Origin: [Phialemoniopsis] sp. UDSM-2020
Taxonomy: Eukaryota; Ascomycota; Sordariomycetes; Thyridiales; Thyridiaceae
NCBI GenBank assembly: GCA_018873225.1
Contig: JAEILZ010000002.1
Coordinates: 3,534,001-3,598,000, forward strand
Direction of reading: 5' to 3'
Length of the DNA stretch: 64,000 nucleotides
Both the position numbers and the translations under genes were made by a program. A model generated the notes under the pieces. The model saw nothing but the letters and a program-made list of their open reading frames with translations, did no database searches and was not told where the DNA came from. Below are positions 42,411 to 53,518 of this stretch, in pieces; position 1 is the stretch's first letter, and every line of letters begins with the position of its first letter.

Positions 42411-44451
42411 GCTATTCGAATATATATTCAGAAGATAACTTAGCTTGCTCAGCTCGTGAGCGTCCCAAGTCATTGGATTCTCCTACCTTGAGGGGGTCTA
42501 CGTCCGTACTTCAATTTAAGCCTGGCCCATCTTAGACTATCTCGTACGGAAAATACCAGCATTAAAAGTGAGGGGCACAATCTCTCGCAGTGAGGTTTCT
42601 CAAATTAATACTAAGTACTAATACCAGAGGAATGTGGTATGCATCCTGCGCACTAAAACCAACATCACTATCTACTATGGTTATTTTTTTATCCTAGTGA
42701 AGAGCAGCGGGGCTACCTTCGCTAGCACTATATCTAGAAGAGATATGATGATGTAGAGGGTTGATGTGATATATCATTAGCCAATGTCTGATAGCTGCCT
42801 GGATCCGCTACGACTTGTGAACGGTCAAAGTTGAGCTCTTGATCATGTCAGTCTTGTCTGCTCTCGCCTGCCGCGGACTGAGGAAATGGCTCTTCTTCTC
42901 CTTGAACTAAAGCCTTGAGACCACAAGATTATACACTGAGTCCTTGGTAGTACAGGGGTCAAACAGAGTTTTCCCCATGCGATGTCACGCAGTACTGATG
43001 TAAAAGTAATCTAGTTCGAAAGGAAGAGGAAACGTTGCTGGAACATCACCGCTGATACAAACGATAAGACATAGTATCTTGACTTTTTGCAGACCGCATC
43101 GTACCATGTCGGATTATAATGTCTTGAAGCCACTTCAGGCAAGCTCGGAAGTACATACTCCAGGACAAATCCGGAAGGAGGAAGCGCCGAGAGACTGACC
43201 GCTGGACACTGCTCGAGCCTACCAATGATATCGCTCTCTATACGGAAGCGAGGCTCACTAAGTAGCAAAGAAAACTGGCCACTCGTAGGCATTACCGATA
43301 GTCCCCGACCTGGTATGCAGGGCAGTGGTACTGTCGATCGTAGGCACCAAGCACGGCTCGAGAGTGAGGATGGGTTGCACCGGCGAGGTCTGATCTCAAC
43401 CAACGGCAGGCGCTGCATTGATCAGCCGTAACCCTCGCATCATGGTAAACACACTCACCTGCAGACGTGGCAAGGGTAAAGCACATATCTCTACGCGGTA
43501 GTGACCTGTATGAATTTGGAAAATGGTATAACCCTCCATCTAGTAGGCGAGACCGGGCGGGGATGTCGAAGCCTCAGCCTGCAACCTTCGTATAACGTGC
43601 ATTGCAACCTCTTCGGCTCTTCTGCCGACTACCGGTGTGCCAAGCCCGGACATAATCTGCAGGAAGTCCATTTCACTTGGGTTTGAAAACTTTCATCTTT
43701 GCCAGCCTTGCACACAATCATCGCGTTTGCAACATTCTGCGCGTGATCATTTTCAAAGGAAGATTCTGCTTGAAGCTGTCTCCAAACTTTCGTGCCGCAC
43801 AAAACCCCAGTTGCCTGCTCCGTTTTTACGGAGGATCTAAAACGAGACCGTCGACCGGAGGGCTTCTTCCGTCTCCCTGTCCCCAATGAGCCGAATTGAT
43901 CTATAACCCGACGACTCAGATGGGGGCCAACAAGTCCTTGAATGTGACTCTGTAAGTAAAAGGGGTGCGAAAATGCGCATATGAAAGAAAGGCGTATCTA
44001 TCATGATTCAAACGCGAGGCGGCATGGCTTGCCGTGCTCGCGGGAATTAGACTGTTCCTGGTTGGAATAATCGCCAAGCAAACCTCGAGATGCAAAACTC
44101 TGGTGCCGAAGTGCCCTATCCGTAGAAGATGTAGGGAACCTGATGCGAATGCCCGGTTAATAGTCATGTCATGCCAACAAGTCAATTTATCGTGCATCGG
44201 TAGCGATTTGCCAGTAAATGAAGGTCGCATCGCTTCTGCGAGGACAACACGAGTGTGGCCATCTCCATAGCCTCACGACAGACTGGACGACAAGATCGAT
44301 GTCATTCGAAGGAAATATAAATAAGGCCACGACCATGTCTTCATGTTGATATATTGTAGGACACCAATCCAACAAGGAACATCGCCACCGTCTCTTTGAA
44401 ATCATCAGCACCGACACTCACTTGTTTTTACTCGAGTAGTTCTACACCATC
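42411..44451. other. Intergenic region, AT-richer
   Basis: About 2 kb without a supported gene. A minus-strand open frame at 43418-43011 has no ATG-led family match. The promoter of the small secreted protein occupies the right end. Confidence 0.4.
44315..44325 (+). promoter_or_regulatory. TATA box of the small secreted protein at 44452
   Basis: ATATAAATAAG lies about 130 bp before the ATG, followed by a leader with typical C/A-rich composition. Confidence 0.65.
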
Positions 44452-44856
44452 ATGCAATTCTCTGCTGTTACCTCTCTGGCAATCTTCGCCCTCGGTGCCA
44501 ACGCCGCCATCATCCCTACGCCCAAGGGATTCTCTGCCTTCTTCAGCACCTTCAACCACCTCAACTGCGACATTGCCAGCCAGGGCATGACTCTTGTCGA
44601 AGATGCCAATGCCGGAGCTTGCCAGAACATGGATCTCCCGGCCATTTCCCTGACCCTTGACCAGCTCAAGGAGGGATGCTCCGGTAAGTCAACGTCATGC
44701 CTTTAAGCACATCTCATCAATAATCGCTAATGCTGACAAAATTCAGTCACCGTCTACCCCTACTCGGAGTGCCGTGGTCGTCCCCAGAAGATTGAGGAGG
44801 CTGGATGCTTCAACAGCGACACCATCCTCCAGGCTTACCAGGTCGACTGCGCATAG
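44452..44856 (+). CDS. Small secreted cysteine protein
   Basis: Two exons (44452-44683 and 44747-44856) encode 113 residues. The signal peptide is MQFSAVTSLAIFALGANA. The mature protein of about 95 residues has six cysteines (LNCD, GACQ, EGCS, SECR, AGCF, VDCA), enough for three disulfides. Strong TATA box and short leader suggest conditional high expression. No domain recognised; comparable with small effector-like or cell-wall-associated proteins, by size and cysteines only. Confidence 0.87.
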
Positions 44857-45875
44857 AGTCTTTCAAGCATATCGCCTAGGGGGCAAGTCAACATCGTCAA
44901 CAACTTGATCAATGACCCTGCCGGCCCAAAATCTCTCACAAGCGAGTCTCAGACAGCAATTTAGTCAAATATTTTGCACCTAAACTATCCTTTCGACAAT
45001 AACGTCTTGCATGTCTCGGCATTCGACAGTAGGCATATTAGCTTAGAGAATAGACTGCATGTCCTCCAACGCACGCGCCTCAACCTGAATATTGTTCAGT
45101 GTCCTTGACAAATTCTCAACTAATCAGATAGGAGTGCCAGGACAGCTGAACAACGTCATGATCTGGTACTTTGTCTTGGCACTTCGTGGTAGCTCTTGAT
45201 CTAGACTCAGTCACAAACTAGGAATTTTGTGAATAGGGCTTGTGACCAGGCCTTGTTTAAGGGGGTATTCTGACAAGGCTAGGCTTGTAGTATTCGCTCC
45301 AGGCTCAATGTCAAGTGGCTACAAGTAAAGAGAACTCAGGAGGCGAAAATGCTCTTCAACCCAAAGATCGGCCAACATCCACTAGCTTCTCGGCAACATG
45401 ACACCGACATTAGCCAAACGCCAACCTAACATGAGTCCAGCTAGGCACCTTTAATTGATAAAACATCAGTCAGCAGAATCTCGCGGGACTAGAGTAACCA
45501 GATGGGGCTCCTCCACGCGAAACTAGGTCCGTTGCTCGCCTGAACCACCACCGCGAGGAGGGTTGCCGCACCCCGCATCTCCCCGCACGCCAACAATCGA
45601 CCCATCCCACGGGGTTTGCCCCCGGGATTGAACACCCATGAGGGGATCTCGGCTTCCTGAAGAACGTCCGAGAGCCATGAACCCTTACTCCTTTGGTCTG
45701 CGGGGTGCGCCATCAGGTCATGGAGGTTGCTCTCCAGGAGTTTGACGACTTAAAGTTCCCGGACCCCGATACCCCCTGCTTTCCAGCACGCAGCATCCTG
45801 CATATTTGTGACGTAGACCTCTCTCCAAGACGAAAACACCTCGTCCTACGCATCTCCTTGCGAAAAGTTTCAATC
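44857..45875. other. Intergenic space
   Basis: No supported gene. Promoter of the FAD monooxygenase at the right end. Confidence 0.4.
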
Positions 45876-47321
45876 ATGGTGGAACGGCCGTTCAAGAAGG
45901 TAACAGAACATCACCACCCCCTCCTGCCATGAGCCCCGCCCCCTTACTAATACCACGCAACCTCACCAGGTCATAGTCGTGGGCGCCGGCCCCTCCGGCC
46001 TGCTCCTCGCCCTGCTCCTCTCCAAGCACGGCATCGCCGTGCACCTCCTCGAAGGCTCGGACAAGCTCGACGACCAGCCGCGCGCGGCGCACTACGGCCC
46101 GCCGGCCATGCCGGACCTCTACCGCGCGGGCATTCTCGAGGAGGTGCGCCGGCGCGGCATGACGCTCAGCACCATGTGCTGGCGCAGCCCCGCCGACCAC
46201 AGCCGCATCGCGGGCTTCAACGCCGACGTGCTTCAGGACGTCGAGGGCCAGGACCTGCGCACGACGTGTCTGGTCCTGCAGGACCTCGACCAGCTCATGC
46301 TCGAGCAGTTCCTCGAAAAGTACGGCGGCGAGGTCAGCTGGCGGCACAAGGTGCTCGACGTCGGGCAGGACGGCGGCAGGGCGTGGTGCGACGTGGAGAC
46401 GCCCGAGGGCAAGAAGAGGGTCGAGGCCGACTACGTCGTCGGCTGCGACGGGGCCAACAGCCAGGTCCGGAAGAGCTTGTTTGGGGACGAGTACCCGGGT
46501 TTTACGTGGGATCACCAGATCGTCGCGACAAATGTATGGTCTTTCGGGAGCACACAGATATGAGGGAGATGTGACTGACCGGCTCGACAGACTTATTACC
46601 CGTTCGAGGAAAAGTTTGGCTGGGAGGATGCCAACTTTATCATCCACCCAGAGAACTTTTACGTGAGTCTACCACAATACCTTTCATGGTCGGGACTGGA
46701 GGCTAGAAGGCTGACGCTGCAAACCCCCTTTGCCAGATGGCCGCGCGCATCACCCGGGACGGCCTGTACCGCATCACCTACGGCGAGACGCCCGGCCTGA
46801 CCAGGGAGCAGCTGCGCGAGCGCCTGCCTGGCAAGTTCAAGGAGATCCTGCCGGGCCACCCGGACCCGGGCGAGTACGAGGTGGTCAACTTTGCGCCCTA
46901 CAAGATGCACCAGCGGTGTGCACCCAAGTTCCGCGTGGGCCGGGTCATGCTCTGCGCCGACGCGGCGCACCTGTGCAACCCGTGGGGCGGCATGGGCATC
47001 ACGGGCGGCTTCGTCGACGTCGGCGGCCTGTACGACTGCCTGGCGGGCATCTACGACGGCAAGGCGGTCGAGTCAATCCTGGACCTGTACAGCGAGAAGC
47101 GCATCGAGAAGTGGAAGACGGTCATCGACCCGGTCTCGACGGAGAACTTCCGGCGGGTGCACGACAGCGAGCCGGCCACGCGGTACGAGCGCGATGAGTT
47201 CCTGCAGCTGTGCAAGAAGGGGGACACGGACAAGGTCTTTGAGAAGGAGCTGTTGCTGGGGGCGATGGCGGTGCGGTACGACTTTACACAGCACTACAAG
47301 GATGCTGCCGGTCAATCGTGA
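45876..47321 (+). CDS. FAD-dependent aromatic monooxygenase (PheA/TfdB type)
   Basis: Four exons (45876-45899, 45970-46533, 46591-46662, 46737-47321) encode 414 residues. The tiny first exon gives MVERPFKK, directly joined to VIVVGAGPSGLLLALLLSKHG, the FAD dinucleotide-binding fold. Further motifs are VVGCDGANSQVRKSL (the DG motif that also contacts NADPH) and VMLCADAAHLCNPWGGMGIT (Asp295, second FAD motif). It lacks the C-terminal thioredoxin-like domain of phenol hydroxylases, as many fungal tailoring enzymes do. It should hydroxylate an aromatic or polyketide-like substrate. No biosynthetic cluster is visible around it. Confidence 0.9.
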
Positions 47322-48098
47322 ATGTTGTCTGAATACTGGCAGGCTAGGGAGGCGGACAGGTAGCTGGTGACCATAGCCATTAATGCGCAACATACCACCC
47401 ATTTCCTCTCGACATTGCAAACTGTTCAAGATAATAACGACGATCTCACTGCCTGTCGTATAAGTCATTTCCAAACCCGGCCTGTCGGATGTCGAAGAAT
47501 GGATCCGCGGAGGCCGCATGCGGGAACTTGAAGCGCCAGCTCGCGCCTCATCTCACAAACATGTGGGGTTTCTAGAGATTCATCACCTTGGCAAGCAAAA
47601 GAGGAGACTTTCTCTCGCCAACTTAGCGTATCTAGTTTGACCTCTAACGGCTGTCAATTCATGGACTGTTCTCTTGTCAGTGATGGATGCTGCTTTAATG
47701 CAGGGCCCGGGCGCCGCGGGCGCGTGCCTCGGTCCAGGCCATCCCTGCAGGCTAGCACCTGAGAGGGGGGGAAGCTAGAACCAGTGTGGACAAAAGTGAC
47801 CGGCCGCCGACTCCGCTGTCAGCGCTGCTGGAGGTCAATCCATGGATGGATTATTACATCTTCCTTCTTGATCCTTTGCACTGTCGTAACTCTGGAGGAC
47901 GGCGTACGCGTTCAAGGGGTTCTTCTCCAGGTTTTCTTCCCTTACCAAGTCATTCGTTCAAGCTCTCGTTCGTTCTGCTCCTTTTTCTCGCCTCTTCCTG
48001 CCTGTTTTCTTCTGTCTATCTTCCCTTCTCTTAATTCGCCGACGATCACATGCAGGATGCGACAGAGATCTTGACGAACCACTCCGAATATCTGAACA
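47322..48098. other. Intergenic space with GC-rich block and CT-rich promoter
   Basis: A short GC block at about 47705-47740 and a pyrimidine-rich core-promoter-like segment at about 47920-48040 precede the kinase gene. Confidence 0.45.
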
Positions 48099-49946
48099 AT
48101 GGCGCAAGGATTGGACGCTGTGCCGACCGGCGCCAGCACGGTTGGACTGACCGTCGGCATGAACGGTGCCGACCAGGACGTCCTCAAGTTTGGCGGACAG
48201 CAATTGACCATCGGGAAGGACTCCCTGGTCATCGTTGGTGCGTAACGGCTGCTCGCTTCTACCACTGGTGCTCTTCAACACCTCGGCGCGGCGCATGCAG
48301 ACTGCGATACTTGTTTTCTAATAGACCCGGATGCAGACAAGGCAGCACAAAAGAAGAAGAACCGAACGTGCGGTTTTGGGTCACCAGGTACGACCTCTCA
48401 GTCCTCCTCTCCAACCTGTCTCACCACTGCCAGACGGAAGCTGACATACGCCCCCTTTCTGTAGCCGATTCCTCCGACACCCGCTCCATCCCCCTCTACA
48501 ACGTCCTGTGGGCTTCCATATCCGACGGTGGGCTTACCCTGACAATCGACTTTGCCGAGTCGGCCTCCAAGACCCGCTTGCGCCCAGCCTCCCTGAAGTA
48601 TACACGACCGGAAGCGCCGGAGGAGCAGTCCGCTGCCGCCGCAGCATGGGTAGAAGCCCTCCTGACGAAGTCCTACGGACCCGCCGCCCGCCGCAAGCGC
48701 GCCTACGTCCTCGTCAACCCGCACGCCGGGCCGGGAGGCGCAGACAAGAAGTACGAGCAGCAGGTCAAGCCCATCTTCGAGGCGGCGCGCATGCACCTCG
48801 ACACCGTCACCACGACGCACCAGGGCGCCGCCGTCGACCTGTGCCGCGACATGGACGTCGACAAGTACGACGTCGTCGTCGCCTGCTCCGGCGACGGCCT
48901 GCCGCACGAGTGCTTCAACGGTCTGGGCCAGCGCGCCGACGCGCGCCGCGCCCTGTCCATGGTCGCCGTGTGCCACGTGCCCTGCGGCTCCGGCAACGCC
49001 ATGGCGTGCAACCTGTACGGCACGCACCGGCCCTCGCTCGCGGCGCTCGCCATCGTCAAGGGCTGCCCGACGCCCATGGACCTCGTCAGCATCACGCAGG
49101 CCGGGCAGCCGCGGCTCCTGAGCTTCCTGTCGCAGGCGCTGGGCATCGTCGCCGAGGCCGACCTCGCGACCGAGCACCTGCGGTGGATGGGCGGCGCGCG
49201 CTTTACCTGGGGATTCCTGGAGCGGTTCCTCGCGAAAAAGGTGTACCCGTGCGACGTGGCCGTCAAGGTCGAGATCGAGCACAAGGACGGCGTGCGGCAG
49301 CACTACTCGAGCCGGCAGCGCGGGGACAGCTCGACGTCGGCGCTGGCCTCGGTGGCTGGCACGACGTCCGACGACGCGACGTCCTCGGCGGCCGCGGGGC
49401 CCTCGAGCGAGGACGGCCTGCCGCCGCTGCGGTACGGGACCGTCGAGGACAAGCTACCCGAGGGGTGGGAGATGATCCCGCACGACAAGATGGGCAACTT
49501 TTACTGCGGAAATGTGAGTTCCCTTTTCCCTTTCCCTTTCCACACACCTAAGAATCCATGCTGACACCCCCTTTCAGATGGCCTACATGGCCCCAGACGC
49601 CAACTTCTTCTCGGCGGCCTGCATCAACGACGGGCTCATGGACCTCGTCACCATCGACGGCGACATCTCCCCGCTCAAGTCGCTGAGCATGCTGCTCTCG
49701 GTCGAGGACGGCCGCTTCTTCGACAACCCGCTCGTGCAGTACCGCAAGATCACGGGCTTCCGCATCGTGCCGCGCGACCAGGCCGACGGCTACATCAGCA
49801 TCGACGGCGAGCGCGTGCCGTTCGCGCCCTTCCAGGCCGAGGTGCACCAGGGCCTCGGCCTCGTGCTGTCCAAGCGCGGCGAGTACGAGGCGCCCGGTCC
49901 GCGCGACTGGGACAAGGTGACTACGACGGAGCGGTTCATGGCTTGA
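48099..49946 (+). CDS. Sphingoid long-chain base kinase (sphingosine kinase family)
   Basis: Four exons (48099-48237, 48325-48387, 48465-49513, 49578-49946) encode 539 residues. It phosphorylates sphingoid bases at the membrane, feeding sphingolipid turnover and signalling. Landmarks are IPLYNVLWA before the catalytic domain, the ATP-binding block starting RAYVLVNPHAGPGGA, ACSGDGLPHECFNGL (207-221), VPCGSGNAMACNLYG (about 239-253), then FLSQALGIVAEADLATEHLRWMGG and INDGLMDLVTIDG. An insertion between the catalytic blocks (about 405-455) is Ser/Asp-rich and low-complexity. The C-terminal domain ends in DGERVPFAPFQAEVHQGLG, as in yeast Lcb4/Lcb5. Confidence 0.93.
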
Positions 49947-50294
49947 GAGAGAGTGTGTGCGGGAGGAGAAGGAGGGGAGAAGCGAAAGGTGTATGTGCAT
50001 ATGTGGAGTGAAAAGAGCGTGAGGGAGGAGAGTGATGTGGACAAGATACCCCCATAGACCGGGATGAAGCGAGAGAGAAAGGTGAAGCCAGGCGTGTACA
50101 AAACAAGTTTTGAGCATTATGCAACATGATACCATACAACTACGGTAGTCTATAATATTGTATTAGAAGCAGAGCCAAGAATAAGCTGGGTATGATCCTC
50201 TTGCTTCCCAATCTACACCCAAGAACGCCAGTGAACGCCATCCTCTGCATAAATGAAGAGTTTTATAGATGTAAGCAGCCGAGGCCAGGACACT
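49947..50294. other. Short intergenic space, convergent 3' ends
   Basis: Purine-rich sequence just after the kinase stop. No gene. Confidence 0.4.
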
Positions 50295-51225
50295 TTATTC
50301 GTTGAACCCGTCCCAATCGGCATCGTCTGCCTCATCATCGTCCTCCCCGCCGTGGCCCTCGATCCCTCCACCGCCAACATTCCACGGCAGGCGCTCGTCG
50401 GTCATGGCCTCGCGCGAGCGCACCTTGACTGACGTCGTCGACGTTCCCTTGTGCAGCTCCTCAACGATGGCGTTGATCCGCCTCAGGATGTCGGCCGCCG
50501 GCGCGTCCTCGGACGCGAGCAGGCCTACCTTGTCCGCCTCGTCGACCCAAATATCCAAAACATGCAGCTTCAGGCCGGCCGGCACCGTCCGCGGCAGCAG
50601 GTCCTCCACATCCTCCCCGCCGCCAAGCTCGTCGGCGTGCTCGTCGTTGATGTTCTCGCGCGTCGACAGCGGCCACGCCCGCAGCGAGGCGAGCACCTCG
50701 TCGACCCTCCCCGCGTGCCACCCTTCCTTGCCGCCGTCCTCACGCATGTACCGCAGCTCGGCGTTCAGCACACGACGCACGAGCAGCAGGAACTTCTCCA
50801 TGCGCAGGACGTCGATGCCCGTCCACTCGCGGGCCATGGTGGCCCAGAAGGCGGCGAGCCAGACCTTGACGGCCGTGTCGCTATCGCCGGCAAAGTTGTC
50901 GAGCAGGCCGGCGAGGTCGTTGCATAGAGCCTGCTGGGGCGCCGGGCGGTCGGCCATCCAGAGGGCGTAGAAGAGGCCCTTCCAGAGCTTGAGGGCGTCG
51001 AGTAGGGTTAGGGAGGAGGCGGCGCGGCGGGCGGAGAGGAATGTGCGCAGGGAGGCGAGGGATTGATCGCGGAGTTTGCGGTCTGTGTTGGAGGAGGGGA
51101 AAGGTCAGTATACTACGTGGGAGAGGAGGCGTTGGGCTTGGGGCTGGTGATCAGGACCAGGAAGGGAACATACCGCTCGAGGCGAGGTTCTTGATGAACG
51201 GCAATTGCCGCTCCTGGGATACCAT
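50295..51225 (-). CDS. RRP1: Rrp1/Nop52-type ribosomal RNA processing protein
   Basis: Two exons on the minus strand (51225-51174 and 51082-50295) encode 279 residues. The short first exon MVSQERQLPFIKNLASS joins exactly to DRKLRDQSLASLRTFLS, and LLDALKLWKGLFYALWMADR follows: the Nop52 signature helix pair. LLDNFAGD, FWATMAREWTGIDVLRMEKFLLLVRRVLN and GLKLHVLDIWVDE complete the domain. The C-terminus is acidic (DDDEADDADWDGFNE). The protein works in the nucleolus in maturation of the 60S subunit. This is a shorter member than yeast Rrp1 but complete in its domain. Confidence 0.9.
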
Positions 51226-51740
51226 TGTGGGCAGGTGATGTGGAAAGTGACTGGTATGGATATGCAAAAGGTCCTCTCAGAGGAATTGGCAGAGTCGATT
51301 GCGTCTATCAGCGCAATACTCGCGAGTCAATCAGGTTGAGTCGAGAAGTCGTGTCTGATATGTCGTTCTTGGCGGGAGGATAGAAAAAAAAGTCTGGCGA
51401 TAACTACCCCGCGATAAGATTGGCGGCGCTGATCAGGTACGCTAAGAGACTAGAATAACCCGCTAAGCATGAGCTTGTGGCAGCCAAGCTCAGGGTCCAA
51501 GAATGTCGAGAAAACGCCAAGATTCCAGTGTATCAGTTAAAGTGCTATTGAAATGTTCTTGGGATACATCGAGAAGAGCCCAGGTAAATAAAACCACTTC
51601 TCCAGTCCAATGTGCACGCTGCTTATACTTGAGTAGTCCTCTCCAACTTGAATCATCCCGGCCTCGTAGAAACATCACACCTCTCCCTATCTTTGACCAC
51701 AGCTCCAGACCCCGTGCTCCCTTTCCTCTCTCCAGCTCCC
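51226..51740. other. Intergenic space
   Basis: Promoter of Rrp1 and 3' flank of the next minus-strand gene. No supported gene. Confidence 0.4.
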
Positions 51741-52376
51741 TTACCGTCCCCTCCGCCCTCCCAAGGGCCGCCCACCAGGCCTCCTCGCCGCCGTCGCCCC
51801 AAACAAAAAGTCCTGGATAAACATCATGAGCCAGATCTCCTTGACTTTACCCCATGCCCACATTTTCAGCCCCCAAGGCGTCGCCGGCCATCCCACGGCC
51901 CACAGCGCCGCGATGTCGAGCACCACGGCCAGGCGCCGGAACAGCTCATAGTCGCCAAACTCGGCGACGCCCAGGACCACCGCCTGCGCCGCCGCGGCGC
52001 TCCAAAACATGTCGGGCCGCCAGACAAACAGGACGATCTCGGCCCCGCCACTCCCGCCACGCTCGATCCGTCCATTACGCAGCGTAGTACCACCGCCGCC
52101 GCCGATAGCCGGCAGCGCCACGGCGACGGGCCTCGTGAGCCCCGCGACGGCGTACTGGAAGTAGGCCGCGATGACGAGCACGAAGCCGGCCACGCAGCGG
52201 TCGAGCAGGAAGGAGATCTCGGCGTCGCGCAGGAGCCAGGCCACCGGGGTGAAGGGGATGGCGGCCGAGACGAGCAGGATGGCCAGGGCGAGCGAGGCGG
52301 CCTTGCGGGCGCGCAGGGACTGGGCCGAGGGCGGCACGCTGCCGGCGTGGGTCCTGCTCGGCTCCGGGGTATCCAT
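51741..52376 (-). CDS. Four-helix integral membrane protein, unknown function
   Basis: Single-exon gene for 211 residues, starting MDTPEPSRTH at 52376. The frame is open further upstream but the leader-like sequence there is not conserved-looking. Hydrophobic segments are at about 26-48 (LALAILLVSAAIPFTPVAWLL), 55-75, 110-130 and 135-155, so probably four helices, with a Gly-rich loop (GGGGG) between helices 2 and 3. The tail after WGLKMWAWGKVKEIWLMMFI is Arg-rich. It may belong to the fungal DUF7704-like membrane proteins, but I am not sure. Confidence 0.7.
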   Translation of the reverse strand: MDTPEPSRTHAGSVPPSAQSLRARKAASLALAILLVSAAIPFTPVAWLLRDAEISFLLDRCVAGFVLVIAAYFQYAVAGLTRPVAVALPAIGGGGGTTLRNGRIERGGSGGAEIVLFVWRPDMFWSAAAAQAVVLGVAEFGDYELFRRLAVVLDIAALWAVGWPATPWGLKMWAWGKVKEIWLMMFIQDFLFGATAARRPGGRPLGGRRGR

Positions 52377-53518
52377 GGTTTGTATGTGATATGTGTGTGT
52401 GCCCTCGGGGAGAAGATGAGGATATTTGAGATTTGTCGTAAGGTTGGGAGCTTGGCAGAACGCCTTTGACGAGCCGCAGTGGTAGGGCCTTACAACTCCG
52501 AGACAAGTGATTGAGCCTTTCTCGCAAGGGACAGAGAGAAGAAAAGAACGCAAACTCCGTGATGTCAAAACGCGCTCGAACTTATATATATCTCGCACAC
52601 CTTTCCACCCTCGTCTATTTTCAGAATCTTCTAGCTAGTCCATACCCACATCTCGAGGCCGGTGCCTGGCTGAGTCTAGGCAGGACCTCCAAGGCTCCGT
52701 TTCTGCTCGGTCCTCTCAGAGGCAGACGAACAGGGGGCAACCCCGGCTTTCTTCAGCTGGATGTAAGCGCTTAACCCTATTATCCACCAACAGACTCGAG
52801 GTTACACAAAATTGCTGCGCCTTTTGTCGCCATCCTGCCACCTTGAAAGGCCAGAAGGGGGACTATGAAGCGTCAATTCAGGGGTTATTGAGCTAGCTGT
52901 GACTTGAAAAGCCCGTTTTGTTTCTTGTGTGACCATAACAAAGTTTCCAATCAACGAGAGAATCGCTCAAGTTGAAGCACAGACATCGCGACCCTCCAAT
53001 GTAATTGACATCCCTCCAGGAAAAACAGAAACCTTGAGATGCCTCACGGTAGTCAACAAAATCACATGTAATCATACTCAGAGATGCACATGTAGAATTA
53101 CACCATGCTTGAATATCTTCACTTTTCCCCTTTTAATTGCTAGTCTCTCCTTTTTCTCTCGCTGCTATTCACACATCATCTGCATCAACCACGGAAGCAC
53201 TGCCGGAAGGTGAGCATGGCCATGCCTTGCGAGCAACAAAACCGCAACATTGTGCTCGCTCCAATAAAATTGATCGAACTCATGTGCCAATGCGAGGTCC
53301 ATTCCTCCCCTAATGCATCATGCCTCAACACACTCGGTGCGTCCCCCAAAATTTCACTCCCTGGCTCATCAACGGAAACAGCCACAACGGGCGAAGGATT
53401 CTCACCTCCGCACCAGCCTGTCCCTTCCCCACCCTCTTTCCATCAAGTACAACCTCCCTAGCCCGCCAGGCCCGGCCCGCGCGGCATCGTCTTCGCCCTC
53501 CGGAGTAGTAGACGCCTC
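52377..53518. other. Intergenic space
   Basis: No supported gene on either strand; the short open frames lack family features. Confidence 0.4.

Noticed and set aside
43011..43418. Minus-strand open frame of 135 residues
   Set aside because: It starts at a non-ATG codon and shows no family features; could be a fossil but nothing supports it.
50302..50970. Plus-strand frame of 222 residues opposite Rrp1
   Set aside because: Antisense shadow: Ser-rich translation without motifs, while the minus strand encodes a clear Nop52 domain.
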